From positions 1,266,840 to 1,330,839 of the forward strand of contig NZ_JAGYPL010000001.1 in the NCBI RefSeq assembly GCF_018343715.1: a stretch of 64,000 nucleotides of DNA, read 5' to 3'. Below the pieces are notes generated by a model. It had not been told where the DNA came from, made no database searches, and saw only the letters and a program-made list of their open reading frames with translations. This DNA comes from Bacillus sp. FJAT-49711. Lineage in GTDB: Bacteria > Bacillota > Bacilli > Bacillales > Bacillaceae_C. Below, piece by piece: positions 38,097 through 46,914 of this stretch; position 1 is the stretch's first letter, and every line of letters starts with the position of its first letter. The position numbers and the translations under genes are program-made.

Positions 38097-38145
38097 TTGA
38101 CAATCTGACTGCAAAATAACAGGAAGATTCTTACGAATTCTTCCT

Positions 38146-38364
38146 TTATTCTTCTTTCATGTTTAATAAAGATTCATTTAACTGAGCAAGGGCTTTAATA
38201 ATCGTTCGTTTACGATTATAGCCTTTGACATTTATAGAAATATCATTCATGGCAGCAAATACTCTTCCCCAAGATCCGTAAGGTTTGAAACCATAAATAT
38301 ATATTTTAATCATCCCAGAATTAGCAGGAATGAATATCACTTCAAATCTATTGTTCTTCCTCAT
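38146..38364 (-). CDS. Small hypothetical protein (72 residues)
   Basis: Not recognised. A basic protein with alternating hydrophobic residues in the first half (FEVIFIPANSGMIKIYIYGF, probably beta) and a helical end. GGAG lies ten nucleotides before the ATG, and two hairpins follow the stop (one at 38122-38145, one at 38059-38096). It occupies the place where ykuC-ykuI lie in B. subtilis, between ykyB and ykuJ. Probably genuine. Confidence 0.6.
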   Translation of the reverse strand: MRKNNRFEVIFIPANSGMIKIYIYGFKPYGSWGRVFAAMNDISINVKGYNRKRTIIKALAQLNESLLNMKEE

Positions 38365-38576
38365 CTTATCATCTCCAATCCTTTGCAGAGCTTAAAAATG
38401 GGCATAGATAAATATAACATTGATGATATGTTTAATACAAGCATCAAAAGAATGATGATAAAGAAGCTGATATCATTTCATAAGTTCATTATGGCAACCA
38501 TCTTCCCTTTCAGGCATTTCAATGATACAATATTAATTATTCAGACATTTATATTCAATGGAAAGGGGTCCCATGC

Positions 38577-39029
38577 ATGGAGAATCCAACCAACAACTAT
38601 CTAGAGCCAACTATACAAAATCTTTCCCAAGCAATTTTCACAGTAAATCGTCATGCTAAAACAGCTATAAACCCCAAATTTTTATACTCCCTTAAAAAAA
38701 ATGCTTTAAATAAAATGATTCAGGAAAAAAAAGCTGAAAAAATTGGACTTCATTTTTCTAGAAACCCTAAATTCAGCCAGCAACAATCAGACGTATTAGT
38801 AAAATGTGGCGAGTATACTTTTCATATCCCACCGACAAAAGAAGATTTTGAATATTTGCCTCATCTTGGACATCTTGATCAACATTCCCGCAACCCAAAA
38901 ACCCGCATGTCACTTAATTTGGCAAAACAACTTCTCATCAATTATACCGGCATGAAGGAAAATCAAAAAAATAACAAAACAATCGTTCAACAGCCAGTAT
39001 TTAAGAAACTTGGTGACAGTTTCTTTTGA
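38577..39029 (+). CDS. ykyB: YkyB family protein
   Basis: A conserved Bacillus protein of 150 residues and unknown function, lying beside cheV as in B. subtilis. Characteristic stretches are IFTVNRHAKTA, IGLHFSRNPKFSQQQSDVLV and the central HIPPTKEDFEYLPHLGHLD. AAAGGGG is nine nucleotides before the ATG. There is no membrane segment and the protein is basic overall. Confidence 0.88.
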   Translation: MENPTNNYLEPTIQNLSQAIFTVNRHAKTAINPKFLYSLKKNALNKMIQEKKAEKIGLHFSRNPKFSQQQSDVLVKCGEYTFHIPPTKEDFEYLPHLGHLDQHSRNPKTRMSLNLAKQLLINYTGMKENQKNNKTIVQQPVFKKLGDSFF

Positions 39030-39485
39030 TCCTAAAAACAAAAGCACGTGTGCTTGTTCATCAACTAACATACATGCCATTAAAATGTGGTAGTCGATGA
39101 AACTGGACGTAGCGTTTTTTTATTGATATTCCATTTTCAATCTTCGAAAGGAAACGCAGCACGATTGAAAAAATGGAAGTCAATTGAAGAAGAAGGAACG
39201 TACAGTGCGCAACGTCCCCTCGCTTTGTTTTTTCATATCCGACTTAATGCCTTCCTGACTAGTATTCAGCGATCCTACGTCAAGCTGAAAGAAAGTCCAT
39301 ATTTTACTTTTATAGAGGCTTGTTTATGATCTTGAAGAAAAGATGCTTAGGACTAGACTAGTGAAGCCGATAGTGACTATTCAAAAAAGTAAGACAAGAT
39401 ATTTAATAGTGTTAGACTTTTGAGTAAGGAAAAAACTAATTAAAGTTATGTACAAAGAGTTCAATTTTAAATTTGTTTATTACCA
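39030..39485. other. Intergenic region without a supportable gene
   Basis: An 80-codon open frame at 39087-39329 has no ribosome site and no family resemblance. The sequence has the look of decayed coding or repeat DNA. No RNA gene or strong hairpin seen until the cheV terminator. Confidence 0.5.
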
Positions 39486-39520
39486 AAAACCCAGACTATT
39501 TCAATATGTCTGGGTTTTAA
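39486..39520 (-). terminator. Terminator after cheV
   Basis: AAAACCCAGAC and GTCTGGGTTTT enclose an 11-nt loop directly after the cheV stop. Confidence 0.88.
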
Positions 39521-39522
39521 TA

Positions 39523-40434
39523 TCACAAAATATATTGATCCATTTTTAATACTAACTCACTAATCTCAGGTTTACTCACTTGCTCTGCCGCTCCAACTTG
39601 TTGTCCTTTATGTCGTAGATCATCAGTTATCAAAGAAGAGAAAATAATAACTGGCAGTTTAGAGATTCTATGATTCTCTTTAATTCTTTTAGTCAGATGA
39701 TGGCCATCCATTTGTGGCATCTCAATATCTGTAATAACAAGCTGTACCTCGTCATAAATGTTTTTACCTTCATTTAATAAAGATTCCATATAGGATAATG
39801 CATCTTTTCCATTTTCAAAGAACTCAACATTTTCATAACCAGCCAAGGATAAAGTTTCATTCAGAAGCTTTCTTAATAATGGCGAATCTTCTGCAGCCAC
39901 AATTTTCTTGCTTGAACGTTCCCTTTTCCCAAGTTTTTTTATTTGCCCCACATGAATTCCAGCATCTGGATTAATATCGACGATGATTTTTTCAAAATCT
40001 AACAATAAAATCATGTTTTCAGATTCATTTATTACCCCTATTACTTGTGAAGAATCTACGTCATAAAGCTCTGATGGCTTTTCTATTTTATTCCATGAAA
40101 TCCGATGGATTTGTGATACATGATGTACATGGAAGACAACTTTCAGTAAGTTATATTCCGCAACTATAAATTTTTCATTTAATATATTTCTATTATCGTT
40201 GGTTTCTAAACCTAACGCCTTCTCTAAACTTACGACTGGCATTACTTCCCCGCGAAGCTGTATAACTCCTAAAATATTAGGGTGAGCATGGGGAATGGGG
40301 GTGATAGGTAAAGGATTAATAATTTCTTTTACTTTTAATACATTGATTCCAAACTTATGATTATTTATCTCAAATTCAATAATTTCCAGCTCATTCGTTC
40401 CGCTTTCTAAAAGTATTCCAGAACGATCCTCCAT
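39523..40434 (-). CDS. cheV: Chemotaxis coupling protein CheV
   Basis: A 303-residue fusion of a CheW-like coupling domain (about 12-160; EIIEFEINNHKFGINVLKV) and a receiver domain (about 173-303). The latter has AAEDSPLLRKLL and the phospho-acceptor Asp in LVITDIEMPQMDG. It couples methyl-accepting receptors to the kinase CheA and contributes to adaptation. The operon is monocistronic, with its own terminator. A sigma-D type promoter was looked for and not found convincingly. Confidence 0.93.
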   Translation of the reverse strand: MEDRSGILLESGTNELEIIEFEINNHKFGINVLKVKEIINPLPITPIPHAHPNILGVIQLRGEVMPVVSLEKALGLETNDNRNILNEKFIVAEYNLLKVVFHVHHVSQIHRISWNKIEKPSELYDVDSSQVIGVINESENMILLLDFEKIIVDINPDAGIHVGQIKKLGKRERSSKKIVAAEDSPLLRKLLNETLSLAGYENVEFFENGKDALSYMESLLNEGKNIYDEVQLVITDIEMPQMDGHHLTKRIKENHRISKLPVIIFSSLITDDLRHKGQQVGAAEQVSKPEISELVLKMDQYIL

Positions 40435-40653
40435 ATTTCTTCCTACCTTTCAATGGCTGTTATCATACGCTATATTCTTAAGCGTTTGTTTTTGGCAAAA
40501 GTCCAAGAGCCGGCTATTGCGACTTAATAAGAGTGTTTAACATTAAGCTGATAGCTCTTCCCCTTTTAATATCCGTTCCTAAGACTAGTCTATTTCTCGT
40601 TATTTAGATTCACGTCAAACAGCAACAATGTTTTTGAAAAGAGCCTTATGATA

Positions 40654-41523
40654 TTAATCCCAATATTTTATTAAGCTTTGCGTGCCGTTATTTTCTTCGC
40701 CTTGATCTGCAAGTGAATCATACATTTTTTTTGCCAAATCAAGCCCTGGTAATTGAAGATTCATTTTTTCAGCTTCTTCTAATGCAATCCCCATATCCTT
40801 AATAAAATGCTTAATAAAAAATCCAGGTGAATAATCTTCTTTAAGAACTCGTGGAATTAAATTGGACATCGACCAACTTCCCGCTGCACCACTACTAATG
40901 GATTTTAGTACAGTTTCAGGGTCCAACCCGGCCCTTCTCGCATACACAATCGCTTCAGATACACCAATCATATTTGAGGCTATGGCAATTTGATTGCACA
41001 TTTTTGTATGTTGACCAGCACCTGCTTCTCCTTGATAAACGATGTTTCCACCAAGGATATTAAATATTGGCATCATTTCTTCGAATGTGTTGACATCTCC
41101 TCCTATCATGATTGATAGTGTTCCGTTTTTCGCTCCAATGTCGCCTCCGGAAACGGGAGCATCGAGAGTATGTACTCCAACCTTATTTCCTTTTTCGTAT
41201 ATTTTTTTAGCCAGAGTTGGTGTGGACGTAGTCATATCAATGAATATCTTCGGATTATTGGCACCTGCAAATAATCCTTTTTCTCCAAAATAAACTTCCT
41301 CTACGTCGTGTGGGTAGCCAACCATTGTAATGATTATGTCGGCATTTTCTGCGATTTCTTTAGGGGTATCCTTCCACTCTGCACCATTTACAAGTAAATC
41401 TTCTGCCTTTTCTTTTGTTCTACTATAAACAAAAAGCCTGTATCCTTCCGAAAGCAAATGATTTGCCATGCTTTTCCCCATAACACCGATACCTATGAAA
41501 CCAATTGTTTTTTGTGTACTCAA
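40654..41523 (-). CDS. ykwC: Beta-hydroxyacid dehydrogenase YkwC
   Basis: NAD(P)-dependent dehydrogenase of the 3-hydroxyisobutyrate family, 289 residues. The Rossmann motif is GFIGIGVMGKSMA, the substrate-binding motif DAPVSGGDIGAKNGTL, and the catalytic lysine lies in GQHTKMCNQ. The likely start is TTG 41523, eight nucleotides after AAGGAG; an in-frame GTG at 41532 overlaps that site. It is 25 nt after the SDR gene and probably cotranscribed. Very close to B. subtilis YkwC. The substrate is unproven. Confidence 0.88.
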   Translation of the reverse strand: MSTQKTIGFIGIGVMGKSMANHLLSEGYRLFVYSRTKEKAEDLLVNGAEWKDTPKEIAENADIIITMVGYPHDVEEVYFGEKGLFAGANNPKIFIDMTTSTPTLAKKIYEKGNKVGVHTLDAPVSGGDIGAKNGTLSIMIGGDVNTFEEMMPIFNILGGNIVYQGEAGAGQHTKMCNQIAIASNMIGVSEAIVYARRAGLDPETVLKSISSGAAGSWSMSNLIPRVLKEDYSPGFFIKHFIKDMGIALEEAEKMNLQLPGLDLAKKMYDSLADQGEENNGTQSLIKYWD

Positions 41524-41548
41524 ATTATCCACTCCTTCAACAAAAAGA

Positions 41549-42334
41549 TTAAATTGACCTTAACTTACCACCATCTACAAAAAAGCTGCTTCCTGTCATA
41601 TATGTATTTCCTTCTGATGCTAAAAACACAACCACCTTAGCAAATTCATCCGGCTTTCCATCTCTTCCTAGAGGAATGCTTTCTTGGGCTTTTTTAGCAA
41701 CATCTTCAACTGAAACACCTTTCTTCTTGGCGTTAGACTGATCCAACTGTTTAATTCTATCCGTGTAAATTCTTCCCGGTGCTACTGTGTTCACTAATAT
41801 ATTAAATGGAGCAAATTCATCTGCCAACGTTTTAGATAATCCAGCGATGCCCATTCTAAAAGTGTTAGACAGAATTAACCCCGGAATCGGTTCACGGATG
41901 GAAGAAGATGCTATATTAATAATCTTTCCACCCTTGTTTTTTAAATAAGGGAGGGCTTCTCTTATAATTCTTATATAAGATAGTAGATTCAATTCGAAGG
42001 ATTTTTGCCATGCCTCATCATCCATGTCTTCAAACCCACCTGCCGGAGGACCTCCAGCATTATTGACCAAAATATCAATACTGCCAAAAACCTCAGCCGT
42101 TTTTTTTACCATTTCGCTAATTTCCAGCGGATTCGTTATATCACATCTAATCCAGCTTACATTTCCACTATTCAAGCTTTCCAATTCTGTGTGTACAGAT
42201 TCTAATTGCTCTTCATTTCTACTCGCAATCATTACATTTGAGCCTTCCTTTACAAACTGCTCGGCAATGGCTCTTCCCAATCCTTGACTGGAAGCGACGA
42301 TCAATGCATTTTTTCCTTTTAGCCCAAGTTCCAT
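41549..42334 (-). CDS. SDR-family oxidoreductase with altered catalytic motif
   Basis: A 261-residue short-chain dehydrogenase. Cofactor motif ASSQGLGRAIA, NNAGG and the Ser of NIASSS are present, and the C-terminus ends SSFFVDGG. The usual Tyr-x-x-x-Lys is not at its place; the equivalent region reads LSNTFRMGIAG. This occurs in a known divergent subgroup annotated as 3-oxoacyl-ACP reductase-like, so activity should not be assumed. It is followed by ykwC after 25 nt. Confidence 0.8.
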   Translation of the reverse strand: MELGLKGKNALIVASSQGLGRAIAEQFVKEGSNVMIASRNEEQLESVHTELESLNSGNVSWIRCDITNPLEISEMVKKTAEVFGSIDILVNNAGGPPAGGFEDMDDEAWQKSFELNLLSYIRIIREALPYLKNKGGKIINIASSSIREPIPGLILSNTFRMGIAGLSKTLADEFAPFNILVNTVAPGRIYTDRIKQLDQSNAKKKGVSVEDVAKKAQESIPLGRDGKPDEFAKVVVFLASEGNTYMTGSSFFVDGGKLRSI

Positions 42335-42398
42335 TTAAATATCCCCCAATCGCTCATAAATTTATACTTATTATACCATTATCATTTTATTATTTTAC

Positions 42399-42446
42399 TA
42401 AAATAAGGCTATCCCAAACCTATAGTTTAGAATAGCCCTTATTTCT
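42399..42446 (-). terminator. Terminator after the UxuB-like SDR gene
   Basis: AAATAAGG(G)CTAT and ATAGCCTTATTT arms on the minus strand enclose a loop of about 20 nt, followed by an AT-rich tail. Confidence 0.65.
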
Positions 42447-42486
42447 TTTTAACGATTTCAGGTCATTTTCTTTTCTATTTCCATTG

Positions 42487-43332
42487 TTACACGCCAGAGT
42501 ACGCCATAAATCCACCATCAACAGGTACGCTTATACCAGTCACAAATCCGCTTGCCTCATCATCAACTAACCATAGCAAAGTCCCAAGCAGATCTTCCGG
42601 CTTTCCTAATCGCCGCATTGGTGTATGAGCTAATATTTTTTCTGTACGGTCTGTGTTTGTCCCATTTGGATTTTTTAATAATGCTTGATTCTGGGTCGTC
42701 AGAAAAAATCCTGGAGCAATAGCATTAACACGGATACCCGTCTCAGCCATATGTACGGCAAGCCATTTCGTAATATTCTCAATGCCTGCCTTTGCTGCAC
42801 TGTATGCCGGCACTTTCGTCATCGGACTGTATGCACTCATAGATGATATATTAATTATATTTCCGCTGTTTTCAACTATTCTTTTAGAAAACACTTGTGT
42901 CGGAAGCAATGTACCAATAATGTTTAAATTGAAAACATATTCAAAACCGTTTAAAGTTAAATCAAAAAAAGTCTTAACTTCCTTATCTTCTAAATCGCTT
43001 ATATTAAATATTTCATTTGTCGTTATACCTTCTGGATGATTACCGCCTGCAGCATTAATTAAAATATCGCATGTACCAAGAGCTTGATAGACTTCTTGTT
43101 CCGCCTTTCTAACACTTTCCAAGTTTACTACATCGCATTGAATCGCAACCGCTTGACCACCTTGGCTCATAATTTCATCGACAACTATTTGACCTTTTTC
43201 CTGCGTTCGATTTAAAATTGCCACCTTCATCCCTTGTCTGGCAAGTTCCTTTGCCATATAACTGCCGAGAACTCCGCCACCTCCTGTTACGACTGCAATT
43301 TTCCCTCGTAAACGATCATGTATTGGAAGCAT
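42487..43332 (-). CDS. SDR oxidoreductase, D-mannonate oxidoreductase-like
   Basis: A 281-residue short-chain dehydrogenase with a complete catalytic set: cofactor motif [19 protein letters not shown], Ser in ISSMSAY and the Tyr-Lys pair YSAAK. The overall pattern, with an insert ([17 protein letters not shown]) after NAAGGNHP, resembles the SDR-type D-mannonate oxidoreductases (YjmF/UxuB) of hexuronate metabolism. The start is taken as ATG 43332, eight nucleotides after AAAGGG; an upstream GTG is possible. It is 22 nt after the GntR gene, suggesting co-regulation. Confidence 0.78.
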   Translation of the reverse strand: MLPIHDRLRGKIAVVTGGGGVLGSYMAKELARQGMKVAILNRTQEKGQIVVDEIMSQGGQAVAIQCDVVNLESVRKAEQEVYQALGTCDILINAAGGNHPEGITTNEIFNISDLEDKEVKTFFDLTLNGFEYVFNLNIIGTLLPTQVFSKRIVENSGNIINISSMSAYSPMTKVPAYSAAKAGIENITKWLAVHMAETGIRVNAIAPGFFLTTQNQALLKNPNGTNTDRTEKILAHTPMRRLGKPEDLLGTLLWLVDDEASGFVTGISVPVDGGFMAYSGV

Positions 43333-43354
43333 TCTTTCCACCCTTTCTCTACCC

Positions 43355-44029
43355 CTATATAAAATAATGCGGATATTTCTTCATCATTATTTCCTTCTCA
43401 ACGACTGCCATTTGCAGGTGCCGTTCCATCATTTGGCTCGCTTCTTCTGCATTTTTGTCAACGATAAACTGATAAATGGATTTATGCTGTGAAATGATGC
43501 TATCCCAGTTTGAAACTTTGGACAATCTTAATAGTCTTAGTCTATTAAAATGACTGTTCAATAGTTGCAACATCTTCCATGTCCGGGCTTTACCTACCCC
43601 ATTAAATAATATTCGGTGAAATTCTTCATCCAACTCATACAACTGATAAAAGTTATTTTTGCCGATACAAAGCTCTTGCAACGCGAGATTTGTTTCAAGG
43701 CGAAAAAGATCATCTTCCGGAAAATTCTTACAGGCCAAAACAACCATTTCCTTTTCAATTTTTTCTCTAATGAATCTTCCTTCTTCAACATAATCTAGAT
43801 TGATCCGTGAAACGATAGTTCCGCTTTGAGGGATGATATCCAATAACTCTTCCTGGGCTAGTTTCATAAAAGCTTCTCGAACTGGCGTTCTGCTTACATG
43901 AAATTCATCCGCAATTTCTTTTTCGGAAATTTTTGTTCCCGGTTCAAGTTCTAAATTAAGAATTTTCATCTTTAGCTTTTTATACGAATAATCCCTCGTT
44001 GAACCACGGTGTGTTTCTTTATTAATCAC
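43355..44029 (-). CDS. GntR-family regulator (FadR/FCD subfamily)
   Basis: A 224-residue regulator. The N-terminal winged helix ([31 protein letters not shown]) is followed by an all-helical FCD ligand-binding domain. There the metal-binding histidine pattern can be seen ([25 protein letters not shown]). The start is GTG 44029, eight nucleotides after GGAGG. It heads the transcript with the UxuB-like SDR and likely responds to a sugar acid. Confidence 0.85.
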   Translation of the reverse strand: MINKETHRGSTRDYSYKKLKMKILNLELEPGTKISEKEIADEFHVSRTPVREAFMKLAQEELLDIIPQSGTIVSRINLDYVEEGRFIREKIEKEMVVLACKNFPEDDLFRLETNLALQELCIGKNNFYQLYELDEEFHRILFNGVGKARTWKMLQLLNSHFNRLRLLRLSKVSNWDSIISQHKSIYQFIVDKNAEEASQMMERHLQMAVVEKEIMMKKYPHYFI

Positions 44030-44069
44030 CTTAATATCCTCCAATCACAACTCAAACACTATATTTACA

Positions 44070-44079
44070 ATACTAGTAT
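44070..44079. promoter_or_regulatory. Possible GntR operator
   Basis: A perfect 10-bp palindrome ATACTAGTAT, 40 bp before the GntR start, in a TATACT-like promoter region. Short, so chance is not excluded. Confidence 0.3.
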
Positions 44080-44091
44080 ACAATAATCTTT

Positions 44092-44120
44092 AAAAAAGCA
44101 AGTCGAAAGATTTACGACTT
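44092..44120 (-). terminator. Terminator after the VOC gene
   Basis: AAGTCG and CGACTT arms; on the minus strand GCTTTTTT follows directly after the VOC stop. Confidence 0.75.
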
Positions 44121-44509
44121 TAGTTACTTTCAATATTTAACTCAATAAGATTATTACTTGGATCTAAACAAAAGACTTGAACGAATCCACTTTTACTGCC
44201 GAGGTTTTCCAGTAAAGGAACATCATGCTTCTTTAAATGCCTAACAGCTGCCTCGTAATCTTTAACTCTAATGGCTAAATGTCCATCCTTCGTATCAACA
44301 TTTTCTTTTTTTCTCAATGTATTTGATTCTGGATGAACGATTAAATGAAGTTGTTGGTCTCCTATTTCATACCAAGCACCGTTGAAATTAAAATTTGGTC
44401 TCTCTATTTCCTTTAAACCAAGAATAATGCCATAAAAATGTTTACATTCTTCTAGATTTGTTACGGATAAACTTATATGATGCAATCCAATAATATCAAA
44501 CGTCACCAT
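44120..44509 (-). CDS. Glyoxalase/VOC-fold metalloprotein
   Basis: A 129-residue vicinal-oxygen-chelate protein with two beta-alpha-beta modules. Likely metal ligands are His10 in GLHHISL, His in QQLHLIVHP, His in DGHLAIRV and the terminal Glu in NLIELN. The group includes lactoylglutathione lyase-like and extradiol dioxygenase-like enzymes; the substrate is unknown. It has its own terminator ahead of the GntR gene. Confidence 0.82.
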   Translation of the reverse strand: MVTFDIIGLHHISLSVTNLEECKHFYGIILGLKEIERPNFNFNGAWYEIGDQQLHLIVHPESNTLRKKENVDTKDGHLAIRVKDYEAAVRHLKKHDVPLLENLGSKSGFVQVFCLDPSNNLIELNIESN

Positions 44510-44668
44510 TTTTCTAACTGCCCCTCCTAATATTTGAAGTCATTATTTAAATATGGGCTAGCACTTTTCCCTTTACTGAATATTATCACATATTATAGAA
44601 TTAATAATTGTTAATTTTGGAAATTATTCTAAATAAATTCCAAACGCTTAATGAAATAACTAAAATAA

Positions 44669-44698
44669 AAAAAGCCAGACAATATGTCCGGCAAAAAA
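44669..44698 (-). terminator. Terminator after ptsI
   Basis: GCCAGACA and TGTCCGGC arms around ATA, with T-runs on both sides. About 100 nt after ptsI. Confidence 0.8.
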
Positions 44699-44800
44699 GG
44701 GGGAAAAATGAGAATGAAATGACTAGGAGATCGTCATATCAATCATGATTATTATTCTATACCACCCTTTTTAAAAATATACACATAAAAAGTATTACAT

Positions 44801-46516
44801 TTATATTACATTATTTTTTACTAAATCCATTACTTCATGAGACGTTTGTAGTGATAGTGCATCTTCAGCTAATTGCTGCATTTCATTTCGATCAAGTTTT
44901 TTCATAATACTTCTTGCTTTCAAAATCGATGATGCACTCATTGAGAATTCGTCCAACCCAAGGCCTAAAAGAATCGGAATCGCGATTTCATCTCCAGCCA
45001 TTTCTCCGCACATACCAGCCCATTTGCCTTCATTATGTGCTGCATCTATAACCATTTTGACTAAACGTAAAATAGCAGGATTATATGGTTGATATAAATA
45101 TGAAACGCGTTCATTCATTCGATCAGCAGCCATTGTATATTGAATTAAGTCATTTGTGCCTATACTAAAAAAATCAACTTCCTTCGCAAATTGATCCGCT
45201 AAAACTGCAGTAGATGGAATTTCAACCATGATTCCAAGTTCAATCTTATCCGCAACTAAAACGCCACTGCTTAAAAGTGCTTCCTTTTCTTCCATTAACA
45301 ATGTTTTGGCAGACCTAAATTCATCCAGTGTTGCTATCATCGGAAACATGATTTTTAAATTTCCATATGCACTTGCCCTTAATAAAGCACGCAGCTGGGT
45401 GCGAAAGATCTCTTGTTCCTCAAGACATAAGCGTATCGCTCTAAATCCTAGAAATGGATTCATTTCTTCTGGTAAATTTAAGTATGGCAGCTGTTTATCT
45501 CCACCAATATCTAGTGTGCGGACAACGACAGGCTTCCCATCCATTTTTTCAAGCACCGTTTTATAAGCTTCAAATTGTTCATCTTCTGTTGGCAGCTGAT
45601 TTCTTTCCATATAAAGAAATTCAGTGCGGTAAAGTCCTACACCTTCACCGCCATTAGCAAGAACATTATCAACATCTTGCGGAGATCCAATATTCGCCGC
45701 TATTTCAACATGCTTGCCATCTCGGGTTAATGTAGATTCATCCTTTAGAAGTGCCCATTCGGCTTTTTGCAATTCAAAATTTCTTAATTCTTCTTCATAT
45801 TTATTAATGATTTCAGGTGTCGGATTAATATGTACTTCACCGTGGAGACCATCAACGATTACAACATCACCATTTTCGATGCTTTTCGATGCGCTTTTTG
45901 TTCCTACTACAGCAGGAATTTCCATAGAACGAGCCATAATAGCCGAATGGGATGTGCGCCCGCCTATATCAGTCGTAAAACCCTTGACAAACTCTTTATT
46001 CAACTGGGCAGTATCAGATGGCGTTAAATCTTCCGCAATGATGACAACTTCCTCCGCGATTAAACCAGGGTTCGGTATTTTCACCCCTAGCAAATGTGCT
46101 AGAACACGTTTTGAGACGTCTTTTATATCTGCTGCTCTTTCTTTCATATATTCATTTTCCATTTGCTCAAATATGGATACGAACATATCAGTCGTTTCTT
46201 TTAAAGCGCTTTCTGAATTTGTCATTTCCATCTTTATTTTATCTTCTATGGATGACATTAATTCTGGGTCGCTTAGTACAAGAAGATGAGCATCGAATAT
46301 TGCTGCTTTATCTTCTCCAAGATCCGCCAAAGCTTTCTCCCGAATTACTTCAAGGTCCGCTTTGGCAGTATTTATTGCCGAGTGAAGTCTGTTGATTTCA
46401 TCCTCGACATTTGAGATAGCAGTTTTACTAAATGAAAGATCCGGCTCTACAAGCCGATATGCTTTTCCGATGGCAATTCCACTAGATGCGGCTATCCCTT
46501 TTAAAATTGTGGACAT
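44801..46516 (-). CDS. ptsI: PTS enzyme I (phosphoenolpyruvate-protein phosphotransferase)
   Basis: First general component of the sugar phosphotransferase system, transferring phosphate from PEP to HPr. The 571 residues are full length. The active-site histidine lies in [13 protein letters not shown]. The PEP-binding barrel has [26 protein letters not shown], the ligand loop [12 protein letters not shown] and the CGEMAGD motif. Its ATG overlaps the ptsH stop by one nucleotide. Transcribed from the ptsH promoter; no ptsG is next to it. Confidence 0.96.
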   Translation of the reverse strand: MSTILKGIAASSGIAIGKAYRLVEPDLSFSKTAISNVEDEINRLHSAINTAKADLEVIREKALADLGEDKAAIFDAHLLVLSDPELMSSIEDKIKMEMTNSESALKETTDMFVSIFEQMENEYMKERAADIKDVSKRVLAHLLGVKIPNPGLIAEEVVIIAEDLTPSDTAQLNKEFVKGFTTDIGGRTSHSAIMARSMEIPAVVGTKSASKSIENGDVVIVDGLHGEVHINPTPEIINKYEEELRNFELQKAEWALLKDESTLTRDGKHVEIAANIGSPQDVDNVLANGGEGVGLYRTEFLYMERNQLPTEDEQFEAYKTVLEKMDGKPVVVRTLDIGGDKQLPYLNLPEEMNPFLGFRAIRLCLEEQEIFRTQLRALLRASAYGNLKIMFPMIATLDEFRSAKTLLMEEKEALLSSGVLVADKIELGIMVEIPSTAVLADQFAKEVDFFSIGTNDLIQYTMAADRMNERVSYLYQPYNPAILRLVKMVIDAAHNEGKWAGMCGEMAGDEIAIPILLGLGLDEFSMSASSILKARSIMKKLDRNEMQQLAEDALSLQTSHEVMDLVKNNVI

Positions 46517-46782
46517 TACTCCGCAAGTCCTTCTTTTTGGAATAATTCTTGAATGCCAGCCATTGCTTCTTCTTCATCACTGCCATCTGCACTGATTGTA
46601 ATGTTTACACCTTTTCCAATTCCAAGTGACATGACACCCATAATTGATTTTAAATTTACTTTTTTATCTTTATATTCTAGTTGAATATCTGAAGCAAATC
46701 TGCTTGCAGTTTGTACTAGCATTGTTGCTGGCCTTGCGTGGATACCTGTGTCGGATGTTACAGTAAATTGTTTTTCAATCAT
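46516..46782 (-). CDS. ptsH: Phosphocarrier protein HPr
   Basis: An 88-residue HPr. His15 (GIHARPAT) accepts phosphate from enzyme I, and Ser46 ([11 protein letters not shown]) is the HPr kinase site that makes P-Ser-HPr, the co-repressor of CcpA in Firmicutes. First gene of a ptsH-ptsI operon. Good RBS (AAAGGAG). Confidence 0.97.
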   Translation of the reverse strand: MIEKQFTVTSDTGIHARPATMLVQTASRFASDIQLEYKDKKVNLKSIMGVMSLGIGKGVNITISADGSDEEEAMAGIQELFQKEGLAE

Positions 46783-46833
46783 TTCTAATCGTCTCCTTTT
46801 CTCAAAGCAAAATTTATTGAGCTTACTAATACA

Positions 46834-46862
46834 AAAGTAGCCAATTTTTGGCGTTTCGTCAA
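46834..46862 (-). promoter_or_regulatory. Probable ptsHI promoter with palindromic spacer
   Basis: On the minus strand TTGACG (46857-46862) lies 17 bp before TACTTT (46834-46839). The spacer contains the exact 5-bp-arm palindrome GCCAAAAATTGGC (46840-46852), which could be an operator. Confidence 0.5.
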
Positions 46863-46914
46863 TGGTTGAGCAACAAAATCAAGGTAAAAAAATATATACC
46901 CTTCTTTTTCGACT

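Noticed and set aside
39087-39329. 80-codon open frame after ykyB
   Set aside because: No ribosome site, no recognisable family pattern, and the surrounding DNA looks non-coding.
40435-40560. Sigma-D promoter for cheV
   Set aside because: TAAA and GCCG-like pieces are present but the spacing (21 nt) does not fit the 15-16 nt expected.
45714-46289. 191-codon plus-strand frame opposite ptsI
   Set aside because: Antisense shadow of ptsI.
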